From contig CACJRQ010000001.1 in NCBI GenBank assembly GCA_902595885.1, forward strand, positions 124,001 to 188,000: a stretch of DNA of 64,000 nucleotides, in the 5' to 3' direction. Made by a program: the position numbers and the translations under genes. The stretch is from an uncultured Pelagibacteraceae bacterium. GTDB taxonomy: Bacteria > Pseudomonadota > Alphaproteobacteria > Pelagibacterales > Pelagibacteraceae. Each line of letters opens with the position of its first letter. Position 1 is the first letter of the stretch. Below, one piece after another: positions 1-12,367 of this stretch. Below the pieces are notes generated by a model. It made no database searches. It saw nothing but the letters and a program-made list of their open reading frames with translations, and was not told where the DNA came from.

Positions 1-360
1 CATTAAAGTTGCTGCTATTTCAAGATCTATACCATCTGGTACCTTTACTAAATTCTTAGTTGGGTAATTTCTGTGGGAAGAATAAGATCCTAAGGGAATA
101 CCTGCGTAAGAAATTTTATCTCCAACTTTAAAGTCTTTTACGTTCTCACCAACATTAGTAATAACTCCGGCGCCTTCTAAACCTAAACCAATTGGTAGTT
201 TTAATGGGTACAAGCCTGATCTATGGTAAGTATCAATGTAGTTAAGACCAATTGCTTTTTGTTCAATTGTTACTTCATCTGAACCGGGCTTATCTAAAGA
301 TATAACTTTAACTTCTAAAATTTCAGGTCCACCAGTTTTATTAATTTCTACAGCTCTCAT
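1..360 (-). CDS. qor: Zinc-type alcohol dehydrogenase / quinone oxidoreductase, partial (continues past window start)
   Basis: Reverse translation from CAT at 358-360: MRAVEINKTGGPEILEVKVISLDKPGSDEVTIEQKAIGLNYIDTYHRSGLYPLKLPIGLGLEGAGVI..., typical NADPH:quinone reductase N-terminus. Confidence 0.85.
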   Translation of the reverse strand, partial: MRAVEINKTGGPEILEVKVISLDKPGSDEVTIEQKAIGLNYIDTYHRSGLYPLKLPIGLGLEGAGVITNVGENVKDFKVGDKISYAGIPLGSYSSHRNYPTKNLVKVPDGIDLEIAATLM

Positions 361-363
361 AGT

Positions 364-1200
364 TTATTTTACAAATGTACCATTATGATAATCTTGAACT
401 GCTTGCAAGATTTCTGCTTTAGTATTCATCACAAATGGTCCACCCCTTGCTATTTTCTCATTTATTGGTTTACCCGAAATCACTAAAAACTTAGCATTTG
501 ATTTTGCTTTAACACTTAAATCTTCACCTTTAGTTAATAATATTAAAGTACTATCTATAACTTGATCGTGTTTATCTTTTCCAATTTCAATTTCACCACT
601 AATTAAATAAACAAAAGTGTTGTGGGTAGATGGTAATTTAAAATTAAATTCTTTACCTTTGTTGAGTTCAACATCAAAATAAACCGGTTCAACGTTATGA
701 CCTATTACTGGACCTTCAGCATTCTCAAATTTACCGGCAATAACTTTCACTTGTTTCTCATCATCTTTATGAACACTCATTTTATCAGCATCAATATAAA
801 GATATTCAGGCTTACTCATTTTTAATTTAGCAGGCATGTTAATCCATAATTGAAAACCATGAAGTCTTCCTTCTTTCATAGCAGGCATTTCTGAATGAAT
901 GATCCCACTTCCTGTTTTCATCCATTGAACATCTCCAACAGTCATTCTACCTTCACCACCTGTACTATCTTTATGCTCAAAATTTCCAGCCAACATATAA
1001 GTCACTGTTTCAATTCCTCTATGAGGGTGGGGTGGAAAACCCGCAATATAATCCTCACTATTTTCTGATCCAAATTCATCAAGCATTAAGAAAGGATCAA
1101 AATAATTTGGCTCAATACCAATACTTCTTTTTAATTTAACTCCAGCACCGTCAGAAGCTGGAATAGGATCAATAATTTTACTAACTTCAATATTTTTCAT
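364..1200 (-). CDS. Pirin family protein
   Basis: ORF; FPPHPHRGIETVTYMLAG...WMKTGSGIIHSEMP cupin motif of pirins. Confidence 0.93.
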   Translation of the reverse strand: MKNIEVSKIIDPIPASDGAGVKLKRSIGIEPNYFDPFLMLDEFGSENSEDYIAGFPPHPHRGIETVTYMLAGNFEHKDSTGGEGRMTVGDVQWMKTGSGIIHSEMPAMKEGRLHGFQLWINMPAKLKMSKPEYLYIDADKMSVHKDDEKQVKVIAGKFENAEGPVIGHNVEPVYFDVELNKGKEFNFKLPSTHNTFVYLISGEIEIGKDKHDQVIDSTLILLTKGEDLSVKAKSNAKFLVISGKPINEKIARGGPFVMNTKAEILQAVQDYHNGTFVK

Positions 1201-1220
1201 ATTTCATAAATAAGAATTAT

Positions 1221-1883
1221 TTATATTATATCAAGTAACTTACTAAGATCTTTAATTTGATGTTTTGGTACATAATCTAGATTATCAAAAGAATTATTAT
1301 TTCTATTTACCCAAATAGCATTATAACCATAATTTCCACCACCAGATATATCCCAAGTATTAGAACTTAAAAAAGCAACTTCTTTTTTTTGAATTTGATA
1401 TTTCTTTATAGGAATATCATAAACTTTAGAATCTGGTTTATAAACTCCAACCTCCTCAATTGAAAAAATATCATCAAATATATTTTCTAAATTATTGCTC
1501 TTAACCAATTCATTAAGAAGGGAAGGAGTACCATTGGAAAGAATAGCAAGTTTTAAATTTTTTTCTTTAAGTGATTTTAAAACTGCAGGCACTTCTTTAA
1601 ATGTTGAGAGAATTTTATAAAGATCTAATAATTCATTTCTCATTGCAGAATCTATATCATAAGTTTTCATTGATTTATCCAAACTATCCTTTGTTACTTG
1701 CCAAAAATCCTTATGACGTTTCATTAAACTTCTCAGCCAAGTATATTCTAATTGTGTTATTCTCCAATAATTGGAGAAACCTTCCCACTTATCACCTATT
1801 TTATCTTGACATTTTTCAGCAGCTGAGTTGACATCAAACAAAGTACCGTAAGCATCAAAAATTATTGCTTTAATTTTTTTCAT
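1221..1883 (-). CDS. Haloacid dehalogenase type II family hydrolase
   Basis: ORF; IIFDAYGTLFDV nucleophile motif, LSNGTP, KPDSKVY. Confidence 0.88.
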   Translation of the reverse strand: MKKIKAIIFDAYGTLFDVNSAAEKCQDKIGDKWEGFSNYWRITQLEYTWLRSLMKRHKDFWQVTKDSLDKSMKTYDIDSAMRNELLDLYKILSTFKEVPAVLKSLKEKNLKLAILSNGTPSLLNELVKSNNLENIFDDIFSIEEVGVYKPDSKVYDIPIKKYQIQKKEVAFLSSNTWDISGGGNYGYNAIWVNRNNNSFDNLDYVPKHQIKDLSKLLDII

Positions 1884-1899
1884 AAACTAACTTATCAAT

Positions 1900-2598
1900 A
1901 TGAGTAACATTAGATTATTTTATTCAAAAAGTTTATCTCTTAATTTGACTGACAAACTTGATAAATCTCAATCTCATTATGTTTCAAAAGTTATGAGACT
2001 TAAAGAGAAAGAAGTTTTTTCTCTTTTTAATAGCAGTGGTGAATGGGAAGCGAAAATCTCAAATGTCACAAAAAGTATAGTTGAATTTAATGTTACGAAA
2101 CAATTAAGACACAAAGAAAATACCAAAGACCTCTGGCTAGCTTTCTCTCCAATCAAATCAAATTACTTTAATTTTATGATCCAAAAAGCTACAGAGCTTG
2201 GTGTAACTAAGTTTTTACCAATTATCTTTGAAAGAACGATTGTTAGAAAGATAAATAAAGAGAGATTGGAAAAAGTAATCATAGAAGCAGCCGAACAGTC
2301 AAATAGAATAACAGTTCCATCAATTGAGGATCCTCAAAAATTAAAAAGTTTTCTAAATAATGATATGGATTTAATATTTACTGACCTCAATACTGCTAAT
2401 ACAAAAATTGATCTTATAAAGTTAACAACTAAACCCACTTGCGTAATCATAGGGCCTGAAGGAGATTTTTCTGAGCAGGAGAGGGAAGAGATTCTCAAAT
2501 TTAATGGTGTTCAGTCTGTTAAAATCAATGAAAACATCTTGAGATCTGAAACGGCTGTAATTTCTGCTCTATCAATCATAAATTACGCCATTAATTGA
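1900..2598 (+). CDS. rsmE: 16S rRNA (uracil1498-N3)-methyltransferase
   Basis: ORF; IIGPEGDFSEQE and LRSETAVISAL motifs. Confidence 0.93.
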   Translation: MSNIRLFYSKSLSLNLTDKLDKSQSHYVSKVMRLKEKEVFSLFNSSGEWEAKISNVTKSIVEFNVTKQLRHKENTKDLWLAFSPIKSNYFNFMIQKATELGVTKFLPIIFERTIVRKINKERLEKVIIEAAEQSNRITVPSIEDPQKLKSFLNNDMDLIFTDLNTANTKIDLIKLTTKPTCVIIGPEGDFSEQEREEILKFNGVQSVKINENILRSETAVISALSIINYAIN

Positions 2599-2660
2599 TA
2601 TTTTGTCGCTAAAAGTAAAAGTGTATTTTTTTAAAAGACACTCTATATAGGTTAAAAAAA

Positions 2661-5112
<2,452 letters not shown>

Positions 5113-5145
5113 GTATAGCAAACAAGATTTTTTAACTTAAAATTA

Positions 5146-6057
5146 ATGATTAAGTCTAAATTAAAAAATAGAAACTTATCTCAAGAAGACGCCTTTAATT
5201 TATCTGAATTATTTAAATTAATGAAACCAAGAGTGATGTCTTTGGTTATCTTTACATGTGCAGTTGGATTGTTAATGGCTCCAAATATAATTCCAACAAA
5301 AGATGCAATCATTGGAATAATTTTAGTGTCAATTGGAGCAGGAGCAGCTGGGGCTTTAAATATGTGGTATGAGTCAGATTTAGATGCCCTTATGACACGA
5401 ACTTGTTTGAGACCAATTCCGACAGGCAAGGTAAATAGAAATCAAGCACTAGTATTTGGAATTTCTCTTTCGATTTTTTCTGTTATTGCGCTTGATTATT
5501 ATTCAAACAGAATATCAGCTAGTTTATTACTTTTTACTATTTTGTTTTATGTATTTGTTTATACAATTTGGTTAAAAAGAAAAACTCCGCAGAATATAGT
5601 AATCGGAGGAGCTGCAGGAGCACTGCCTCCAGTTATTGGCTGGACTATAGCTACTAATTCTTTGACTTTTGAACCAATTACTTTCTTCTTAATTATATTT
5701 TTTTGGACTCCTTCACATTTTTGGGCTTTAAGTTTGTATAAATCTGATGATTATAAAAAAGCTAAAATTCCAATGCTTCCTTTAACTAATGGAGTTGAGA
5801 GTACAAAATTAAACATATTTGTTTATTCTTTAACAATGATACCTGTAATTATCTTACCTTATGCAATTGGCTTTGTAGGTATAACTTTTTTAATCCCATC
5901 TTTAATTTTGACAATTTATTATAATTATTTATGTTTCGACCTTTATAAATTTAAAAAAAACAAATTTGATGCAAAAAAAGCAAAATCTATTTTTGGATAT
6001 TCAATTTTGTATTTATTTTTAATTTTTGTTCTTTTTTTAATTGATAAAATTTTATGA
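5146..6057 (+). CDS. ctaB: Protoheme IX farnesyltransferase
   Basis: ORF; UbiA-family membrane prenyltransferase, cox operon context. Confidence 0.95.
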   Translation: MIKSKLKNRNLSQEDAFNLSELFKLMKPRVMSLVIFTCAVGLLMAPNIIPTKDAIIGIILVSIGAGAAGALNMWYESDLDALMTRTCLRPIPTGKVNRNQALVFGISLSIFSVIALDYYSNRISASLLLFTILFYVFVYTIWLKRKTPQNIVIGGAAGALPPVIGWTIATNSLTFEPITFFLIIFFWTPSHFWALSLYKSDDYKKAKIPMLPLTNGVESTKLNIFVYSLTMIPVIILPYAIGFVGITFLIPSLILTIYYNYLCFDLYKFKKNKFDAKKAKSIFGYSILYLFLIFVLFLIDKIL

Positions 6058-6179
6058 TAACACCTGACAAAAAAACAAAGAAAAAAAATATTATAACTGC
6101 TATAGCAATTTTAGCATTTATGGTATTTTTATTTATTTTTACTTTATACAACGTTGGAGTATTTGATAGACAGATATGA
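6054..6179 (+). CDS. 41-aa single-TM protein, CoxF-like, between ctaB and ctaG (not in ORF track)
   Basis: MITPDKKTKKKNIITAIAILAFMVFLFIFTLYNVGVFDRQI; ATGA overlap with both neighbours (6054-6057 and 6176-6179). Confidence 0.75.
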   Translation: MITPDKKTKKKNIITAIAILAFMVFLFIFTLYNVGVFDRQI

Positions 6180-6709
6180 TTAAAGGCAAAACATTAACTC
6201 CTTTACTTTTAGCTGGGATTTTTATCCTTATGTTAGGATTGTCTTTTGCAGCAGTGCCTTTATATGATTTGTTCTGTAGAGTTACTGGTTTTGGAGGAAC
6301 AACCCAGGTTTCAAAAGAAGCTCCAAAAATAGTTTTAGACAAGGTTGTAAGTGTGAGGTTTGATACAAATGTGAACAATCTTGATTGGAATTTCAAAGCA
6401 AAATCAAATGTTATTGATGTGAAAGTTGGCCAGGTCAACAGAATTGAATTTGAAGTTGAGAATTTAGGAAAAGAAACGACTCATGGTGTAGCTAGTTTTA
6501 ATGTTTCACCAGCAAGTTTTGGCAAATATTACAGTAAATTAGGATGTTTTTGTTTTGAAAAACAAGAGTTGAAGGCAGGAGAGAAGGCAACTTACGTAAT
6601 GACTTTCTATTTAGACCCTGACCTTGTGAACGATCCAACTACAAAAAATCTACAAGATGTAACTATGTCGTACACTTTTTTCTCGACAGATTACTATAAA
6701 CAATCATAA
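6176..6709 (+). CDS. ctaG: Cytochrome c oxidase assembly protein Cox11/CtaG
   Basis: ORF; CFCFEKQ copper-binding motif. Confidence 0.95.
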   Translation: MIKGKTLTPLLLAGIFILMLGLSFAAVPLYDLFCRVTGFGGTTQVSKEAPKIVLDKVVSVRFDTNVNNLDWNFKAKSNVIDVKVGQVNRIEFEVENLGKETTHGVASFNVSPASFGKYYSKLGCFCFEKQELKAGEKATYVMTFYLDPDLVNDPTTKNLQDVTMSYTFFSTDYYKQS

Positions 6710-6718
6710 TCACGAAAA

Positions 6719-7507
6719 ATGTCAGTAGAAAAAAAACACGATTACCACTTAGTTGATCCAAGTCCCTGGCCAATCTATACATCTTTTGCATGCTTAGTAT
6801 TAGCTATAGGTGCAATTTTTTATATGCATAACGGTATTTCTTGGGGAATGTATCTTGGTTTAGCTTTGTTAATTTATGGTGCATATATGTGGTTTAGAGA
6901 TGTAGTGATCGAAGCTGAACATCAAGGTCATCACACTCCTGTTGTTCAAATTCATCATAGATATGGAATGACTTTATTTATTGCTTCAGAGGTAATGTTC
7001 TTTGTTGCATGGTTCTGGGCTTACTTTGATATAAGCTTGTTTCCAAATGAATTTGTTGGAAATGTATGGCCACCAAAAGATATTGAAACATTTGATCCTT
7101 GGGACATTCCTTTGATAAATACTTTAGTTTTATTATTATCAGGAACAACTGTAACTTGGGCTCATCACTCTTTATTGGAGGATGATAGAAAAGGATTTAT
7201 ACAAGGGTTAACTTTGACAGTAATACTAGGTTTCTTTTTTACGTTATTACAAGCATATGAATACCATCATGCTACTTTTACCTATTCGGGCCATATTTAT
7301 GGAGCAGTATTTTATATGGCAACAGGTTTTCACGGTTTTCACGTGATTATTGGAACAATTTTTTTGGCGGTATGTTTGTGGAGAGGAAGGCTTGGTCATT
7401 TTACAAAAGATCATCATTTTGGATTTGAAGCAGCTGCTTGGTACTGGCATTTTGTTGACGTAGTGTGGCTCTTCTTATTTGCTGCAATATATATTTGGGG
7501 AAGTTAA
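6719..7507 (+). CDS. coxC: Cytochrome c oxidase subunit III
   Basis: ORF; TGFHGFHVIIGT and YWHFVDVVWLFLF motifs. Confidence 0.97.
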   Translation: MSVEKKHDYHLVDPSPWPIYTSFACLVLAIGAIFYMHNGISWGMYLGLALLIYGAYMWFRDVVIEAEHQGHHTPVVQIHHRYGMTLFIASEVMFFVAWFWAYFDISLFPNEFVGNVWPPKDIETFDPWDIPLINTLVLLLSGTTVTWAHHSLLEDDRKGFIQGLTLTVILGFFFTLLQAYEYHHATFTYSGHIYGAVFYMATGFHGFHVIIGTIFLAVCLWRGRLGHFTKDHHFGFEAAAWYWHFVDVVWLFLFAAIYIWGS

Positions 7508-7516
7508 TATTTATCC

Positions 7517-8170
7517 TTGAAGAATAAATTTCTATTTTCAGTATTTGTTTATTTTATTATTTTAACTCTTCTCTCACTAGGGTTTTGGCAAATTTATAGA
7601 TTAAATTGGAAATTAGAATTAATTGAGCAAATAGAAAATTCTCTAAAAAACGATCCAGTAGAATTATCCAACATTGAAAAAAAAAACTATCTTAGGATAA
7701 AGACAAGTGGAGATATTGATTTTGACAAACAAATTTACTTCTACAATTTAAATGATTCAGGGAAACCTGGATTTGAGGTAATTAATCCAATAAAAATTGG
7801 TGATGAAAATTACTTAGTGAATAGAGGATGGATACCTTTTGAAAAAAAAGACCTACCTGAAATAAATTTAGTTGATGAAAATCAAATAGTCGGCACTCTT
7901 ATGCTACAAACTAAACCAAGTACATTTAAGCCTGAAAATGATATTGAAAAAAATTATTGGTTTACTTTGGATAGAGAAGATATTTTAAAATTTACTGGTA
8001 GAAATTTTTCAGAGTATGTCATTTATTTAAACGGTGATTATAAAATTCCAAAACCAAGAGTGATTACTGCTAAAATTTCAAATAATCATAAGAAGTATGC
8101 AATTACTTGGTTTTCTATGGCGATTTCAATTCTTTTAATATATTTATATTTTAGGAAAAAAAATTATTAA
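7517..8170 (+). CDS. SURF1 family cytochrome oxidase biogenesis protein (TTG start)
   Basis: ORF; two terminal TM segments, LGFWQIYRLNWKLELI and VNRGWIPFEKK motifs. Confidence 0.9.
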   Translation: MKNKFLFSVFVYFIILTLLSLGFWQIYRLNWKLELIEQIENSLKNDPVELSNIEKKNYLRIKTSGDIDFDKQIYFYNLNDSGKPGFEVINPIKIGDENYLVNRGWIPFEKKDLPEINLVDENQIVGTLMLQTKPSTFKPENDIEKNYWFTLDREDILKFTGRNFSEYVIYLNGDYKIPKPRVITAKISNNHKKYAITWFSMAISILLIYLYFRKKNY

Positions 8171-9553
8171 ATGAGATACGTAAGTACAAGAGACACATCA
8201 AAAACCTTTGAATTTAAAGACGTTTTCATTAAAGGCCTTGCCGATGATGGAGGTTTATTTATTCCAGAAGCATTGGTGAAATATGGGGAAAATGAAATTA
8301 GAGATTTAAAAAAACTCAGTTATTCAGAGTTAGCAAAAAAAATTGTTTATCCATTTATTGGTAATTTTATGTCTGAATCTGAAATGAGTAAAATTATTGA
8401 TAAATCTTACTCCACATTTAGAAAAGATAACGTTGTAGATTTCATAAAGATTGGAGACAAAACAATATTAGAATTATTTCATGGTCCTACTCTAGCTTTT
8501 AAAGATGTTGCCATGCAACTTTTAGGTAACTTTTACGAATATTACCTAAACAATGAAAAGCAAAAAATTAATATTGTTGTTGCCACATCTGGAGACACTG
8601 GTGCTGCAGCAATTGATGCAATTAAAGGTAAAAAAAATGTTAATATTTTTGTGCTTCATCCAGACAATCGTATTTCACCAGTTCAAAGAAAATTAATGAC
8701 AACAGGTAAATATGAAAATGTATTTAATATAGCTATAAAGGGAAATTTTGATGATTGCCAAAACCTGGTTAAATCTATGTTTGCAGATAAGCAGTTTTCA
8801 AATGATATCAAAATGTCAGGGGTAAACTCTATTAATTGGGCGAGGATTATTGCTCAAAGTGTTTATTATTTTTATAGTTATTCATTGGTTGAAAACACAG
8901 GTGAACCAACAAATTTTTCAGTACCAACAGGAAATTTTGGAGATGTTTATGCTGGATATTTAGCCAAAAAAATGGGCTTGCCTATAAATAAATTAATTGT
9001 TGCAACTAATCAAAACGACATTTTACATAGAGCAATATCAAAAGGTAGTTATGAAGCAGAAAAGGTTTCAGAAACTATTTCTCCTAGTATGGATATTCAA
9101 ATAGCTAGTAATTTCGAGAGACTTATATTCGATCTTAATAATGAGGATGATAAACAGACTTCATTAGATATGAAAAATATTACAGAGAATGGAAAATATT
9201 TAATTGGTGATGATAAATTAAATAAAATTAGAGAAAATTTTTTATCAGCTAGTCTGAGCGAGAATGAGACCTTAGAGGTTATTAAAAAGGTGTATGAAAA
9301 ATTTTCTGTAGTTTTAGATCCACACACAGCAATTGGATATGGTGCTTTCGACAAACACAACCTAAAAGGAAATAATATTGTACTAGCAACTGCACATCCA
9401 TGTAAATTTCCTGATGCTGTTTCCAAAGCTATTAATTTAAAATCTGATTTACCAAAAGAACTTGAGTTTATTTTGAATGAAAAAGAAGATTATGATATAT
9501 TAGAAAATAATTTAGAAAAAATTAAAAACTATATTATAGGTAAAACAAAATGA
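8171..9553 (+). CDS. thrC: Threonine synthase
   Basis: ORF; MRYVSTRD start, HGPTLAFKDVAMQLLG PLP motif. Confidence 0.96.
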   Translation: MRYVSTRDTSKTFEFKDVFIKGLADDGGLFIPEALVKYGENEIRDLKKLSYSELAKKIVYPFIGNFMSESEMSKIIDKSYSTFRKDNVVDFIKIGDKTILELFHGPTLAFKDVAMQLLGNFYEYYLNNEKQKINIVVATSGDTGAAAIDAIKGKKNVNIFVLHPDNRISPVQRKLMTTGKYENVFNIAIKGNFDDCQNLVKSMFADKQFSNDIKMSGVNSINWARIIAQSVYYFYSYSLVENTGEPTNFSVPTGNFGDVYAGYLAKKMGLPINKLIVATNQNDILHRAISKGSYEAEKVSETISPSMDIQIASNFERLIFDLNNEDDKQTSLDMKNITENGKYLIGDDKLNKIRENFLSASLSENETLEVIKKVYEKFSVVLDPHTAIGYGAFDKHNLKGNNIVLATAHPCKFPDAVSKAINLKSDLPKELEFILNEKEDYDILENNLEKIKNYIIGKTK

Positions 9554-10038
9554 AGATTAAAGAAGGGGAACAACTTCCAAATTCAGAATTTTATTATTTA
9601 GACTCAAGTGGAGCAGCAAAAAAAATAACTACGGCAGAAGTTTTTAAAAATAATAAAACAATTGTGATTGGTGTTCCTGGAGCATTTACAAAAGTTTGTT
9701 CCGCAAAACATCTTCCAGGGTATGTTAATAATTACGAGGAAGCAAAGAATAAAGGGGTTACAAAAATTATTTGTGTTTCAGTTAATGATCCAAATGTGAT
9801 GAAAGCATGGGGTGATAGTCAAAAAGTTGAAGATAAAATATTTATGGCTGCAGACCCATATTGTGAATTTACTAAATCAATTGGAGCAGAAATAGATAGA
9901 CACGATCGGGGTCAGGGAATGAGGTCAGCAAGATATACAATGTTAATAGACGACAATGTTGTAAAGAAAATACAAGCAGAAGAAGATACTGCCACTTGTG
10001 AAATTTCAGCAGCTCAAAATTTTTTAAAATTAATCTAA
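9550..10038 (+). CDS. Peroxiredoxin, Prx5-like
   Basis: ORF; GVPGAFTKVCSAKHLPGY peroxidatic Cys motif. Confidence 0.92.
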   Translation: MKIKEGEQLPNSEFYYLDSSGAAKKITTAEVFKNNKTIVIGVPGAFTKVCSAKHLPGYVNNYEEAKNKGVTKIICVSVNDPNVMKAWGDSQKVEDKIFMAADPYCEFTKSIGAEIDRHDRGQGMRSARYTMLIDDNVVKKIQAEEDTATCEISAAQNFLKLI

Positions 10039-10455
10039 ATTTGCTGCTTTTTTAGCTAGTAAGTCCACCTCTTCATTTAAAGGGTTTCCATCATGAGCTT
10101 TAACCCAATTCCATTGAATATTAAGCGATTTATTTAAATTATATAGATCAATCCATAAATCTTTATTTTTAACATCTTCTTTTTTTGAGGTTTTCCAATT
10201 ATTAGCTAACCAAGTATTAATCCATTCAGTTATCCCATTTTTTACATATTGAGAGTCGGTATATATTTTTATTTCAACACCAGGCTTCATATCTTTCAAT
10301 GCATTAATTGGGGCTAACAACTCCATTCTATTATTTGTTGTATTTTTTTCGTTACCACTAATTTTTTTTATTTCTTTTCCATCATTTATAATCGCAGCCC
10401 ATCCACCATTACCTGGATTTGTTAAACAAGAACCGTCTGTATAAATTGTAATCAT
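10030..10455 (-). CDS. rnhA: Ribonuclease HI
   Basis: ORF; IYTDGSCLTNPGNGGW, NNRMELLA, TDSQYVKNGI. Confidence 0.97.
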   Translation of the reverse strand: MITIYTDGSCLTNPGNGGWAAIINDGKEIKKISGNEKNTTNNRMELLAPINALKDMKPGVEIKIYTDSQYVKNGITEWINTWLANNWKTSKKEDVKNKDLWIDLYNLNKSLNIQWNWVKAHDGNPLNEEVDLLAKKAANLD

Positions 10456-11420
10456 TAATTTAAATAATCTTTAAATGAACTTAAATTATTGTGAGAAAGT
10501 AATTTTTGATAATATTCATTAGGGTCTTTAATTTTAATCAATGCTGTTTTTGGTGTATTTGAGTAGTCATATAATCTTGTTAATAAATATCTTAATGCTG
10601 CACCTCTACACAAAATATTTATAGATTTTTTTTCTTTCATTGAAATTTTTTTAACGCTTTCATACCCTTTGATTAAATTTTTAATTTTTTTGTTATTTAA
10701 ATGGAATTTTCTCTTTTTATGATCAAAACAAAGAGCATTGATGCATATAGCAATTTCATACATAAAATAATCATTAGCGGCAAAGTAGAAATCAATTATT
10801 CCAGAAAGTTTATTTTTTTTGAAGAAGATATTATCTATAAATAAGTCACCATGGATAATACCTTTGGGCAATTGTTTAGGCCAATTTTTATTAATATCTT
10901 TTAGGTTATTGTTTAAGAATACTTTTAAATTTGAAAACTTTTTTGACTTAAATTTAATACTTTCCAACAAAGGTTTTAAATTCTTAATACCCATCGAATT
11001 TTTTCTATTAAGCTTCATTGTATTTGTGACCACATGCATTCGAGCAATTGTTTTACCAACTTTATAACAATCATTTATATTTAATATTTTTTTATCTTTA
11101 CCTTCTAAGAATGATACAATACATGCGGTTTTATTTTTTAATTTAATAAGATATTTATTATTTCTAGTTTTCAGAGGCTTAGGACAATTTATTTTTGAAT
11201 TATTTAAATTATCCATCAGTTTCATAAAAAAAGGTATTTCTTTTTGTAAAACTCTTTTTTCAAATATAGTTAAAATGTATTTTTTCTTTTTTGATTTAAG
11301 AAGATAGTTTGTGTTTTCTATTCCTTGCTTGATACCTTTAAAACTTATTACTTTATTAATATTAAAATTTTTATTAATAATATTAATTTCTTTTTGATTT
11401 ATTTTTGTATAGACAGCCAT
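10455..11420 (-). CDS. thrB: Homoserine kinase (ThrB2/APH-fold type)
   Basis: ORF; GIENTNYLL, PKGIIHGDLFIDNIFF. Confidence 0.88.
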   Translation of the reverse strand: MAVYTKINQKEINIINKNFNINKVISFKGIKQGIENTNYLLKSKKKKYILTIFEKRVLQKEIPFFMKLMDNLNNSKINCPKPLKTRNNKYLIKLKNKTACIVSFLEGKDKKILNINDCYKVGKTIARMHVVTNTMKLNRKNSMGIKNLKPLLESIKFKSKKFSNLKVFLNNNLKDINKNWPKQLPKGIIHGDLFIDNIFFKKNKLSGIIDFYFAANDYFMYEIAICINALCFDHKKRKFHLNNKKIKNLIKGYESVKKISMKEKKSINILCRGAALRYLLTRLYDYSNTPKTALIKIKDPNEYYQKLLSHNNLSSFKDYLN

Positions 11421-11422
11421 TT

Positions 11423-12367
11423 TTAATTTAATTTTTTCGGAGCTTTAAATACTACATCTTCTTTAATTATTTCAACTTCATCGATACTTATAGAAAATTT
11501 ATTTTTTAAATCATTAATAAAATTTTCAACCAATATTTCTGGCGCAGATGCTCCTGAAGATATACCTATAGTATTGCAATTTTCTATTTGATCAAATGGT
11601 ATTGAGCTTTCTGAGTGAATAAGTAGTGAATTTTCACAGCCTGATTTTTTTGCCACTTCAACTAGTCTAACAGAATTTGAAGAGTTTCTACTCCCAATAA
11701 CAAAAAACATATCACAATTTTTTGCAATATTTTTTACTGCCATTTGACGATTAGTAGTTGCATAACAAATATCTTCTTTCATTGGTTCTTTTAAACCAGG
11801 AAAATTAGTTTTTAAAATTTTGATTATTTCTTTTGTATCATCAACTGACAAAGTAGTCTGAGTAATATATGCCAATTTTTTATCTAGTTTATTTTGATAG
11901 TTTGTAGCATCTTCCTCATTTTGGATTAGATCTATAGAACCCTCATTTAATTGACCCATAGTTCCAATTACTTCTGGATGATTTTCATGACCAATTAAAA
12001 TTATATGGTAACCCGCTTTATTAAGATTTTCTGCTTCTCTATGAACCTTAGAAACAAGTGGACATGTAGCATCCACATAAGTCATTTTATAATTTTTTGC
12101 ATCTTCAGGTATTTTTTTTGGAACACCATGTGCTGAAAAAATTACTGGTCTTGATTTATCTTTTATCTCCTCCAGCTCTTCGACAAATATTGCTCCTTTA
12201 TTTTTTAAATCATCTACAACATACTTGTTGTGGACTATTTCATGACGCACATAAACTGGAGCTCCAAATTTTTGTATAGATTTTTCAACTATTTCAATTG
12301 CTCTTTCTACCCCGGCACAAAATCCACGGGGCGCAGATAATAATATTTTTAATTCTTTATTTTTCAT
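11423..12367 (-). CDS. ispH: 4-hydroxy-3-methylbut-2-enyl diphosphate reductase
   Basis: ORF; LSAPRGFCAGVERAIEIV, DATCPLVSKVH, ISSGASAPE. Confidence 0.97.
   Translation of the reverse strand: MKNKELKILLSAPRGFCAGVERAIEIVEKSIQKFGAPVYVRHEIVHNKYVVDDLKNKGAIFVEELEEIKDKSRPVIFSAHGVPKKIPEDAKNYKMTYVDATCPLVSKVHREAENLNKAGYHIILIGHENHPEVIGTMGQLNEGSIDLIQNEEDATNYQNKLDKKLAYITQTTLSVDDTKEIIKILKTNFPGLKEPMKEDICYATTNRQMAVKNIAKNCDMFFVIGSRNSSNSVRLVEVAKKSGCENSLLIHSESSIPFDQIENCNTIGISSGASAPEILVENFINDLKNKFSISIDEVEIIKEDVVFKAPKKLN

Noticed and set aside
2615-2645. AGTGT...ACACT weak stem between rsmE and coxB
   Set aside because: 5-bp stem with 13-nt loop; expected by chance.
6139-6438. 99-aa antisense ORF over the small cox ORF and ctaG
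   Set aside because: Overlaps well-supported sense genes; no family resemblance.
9097-9426. 109-aa antisense ORF in thrC
   Set aside because: Antisense shadow of a conserved gene.
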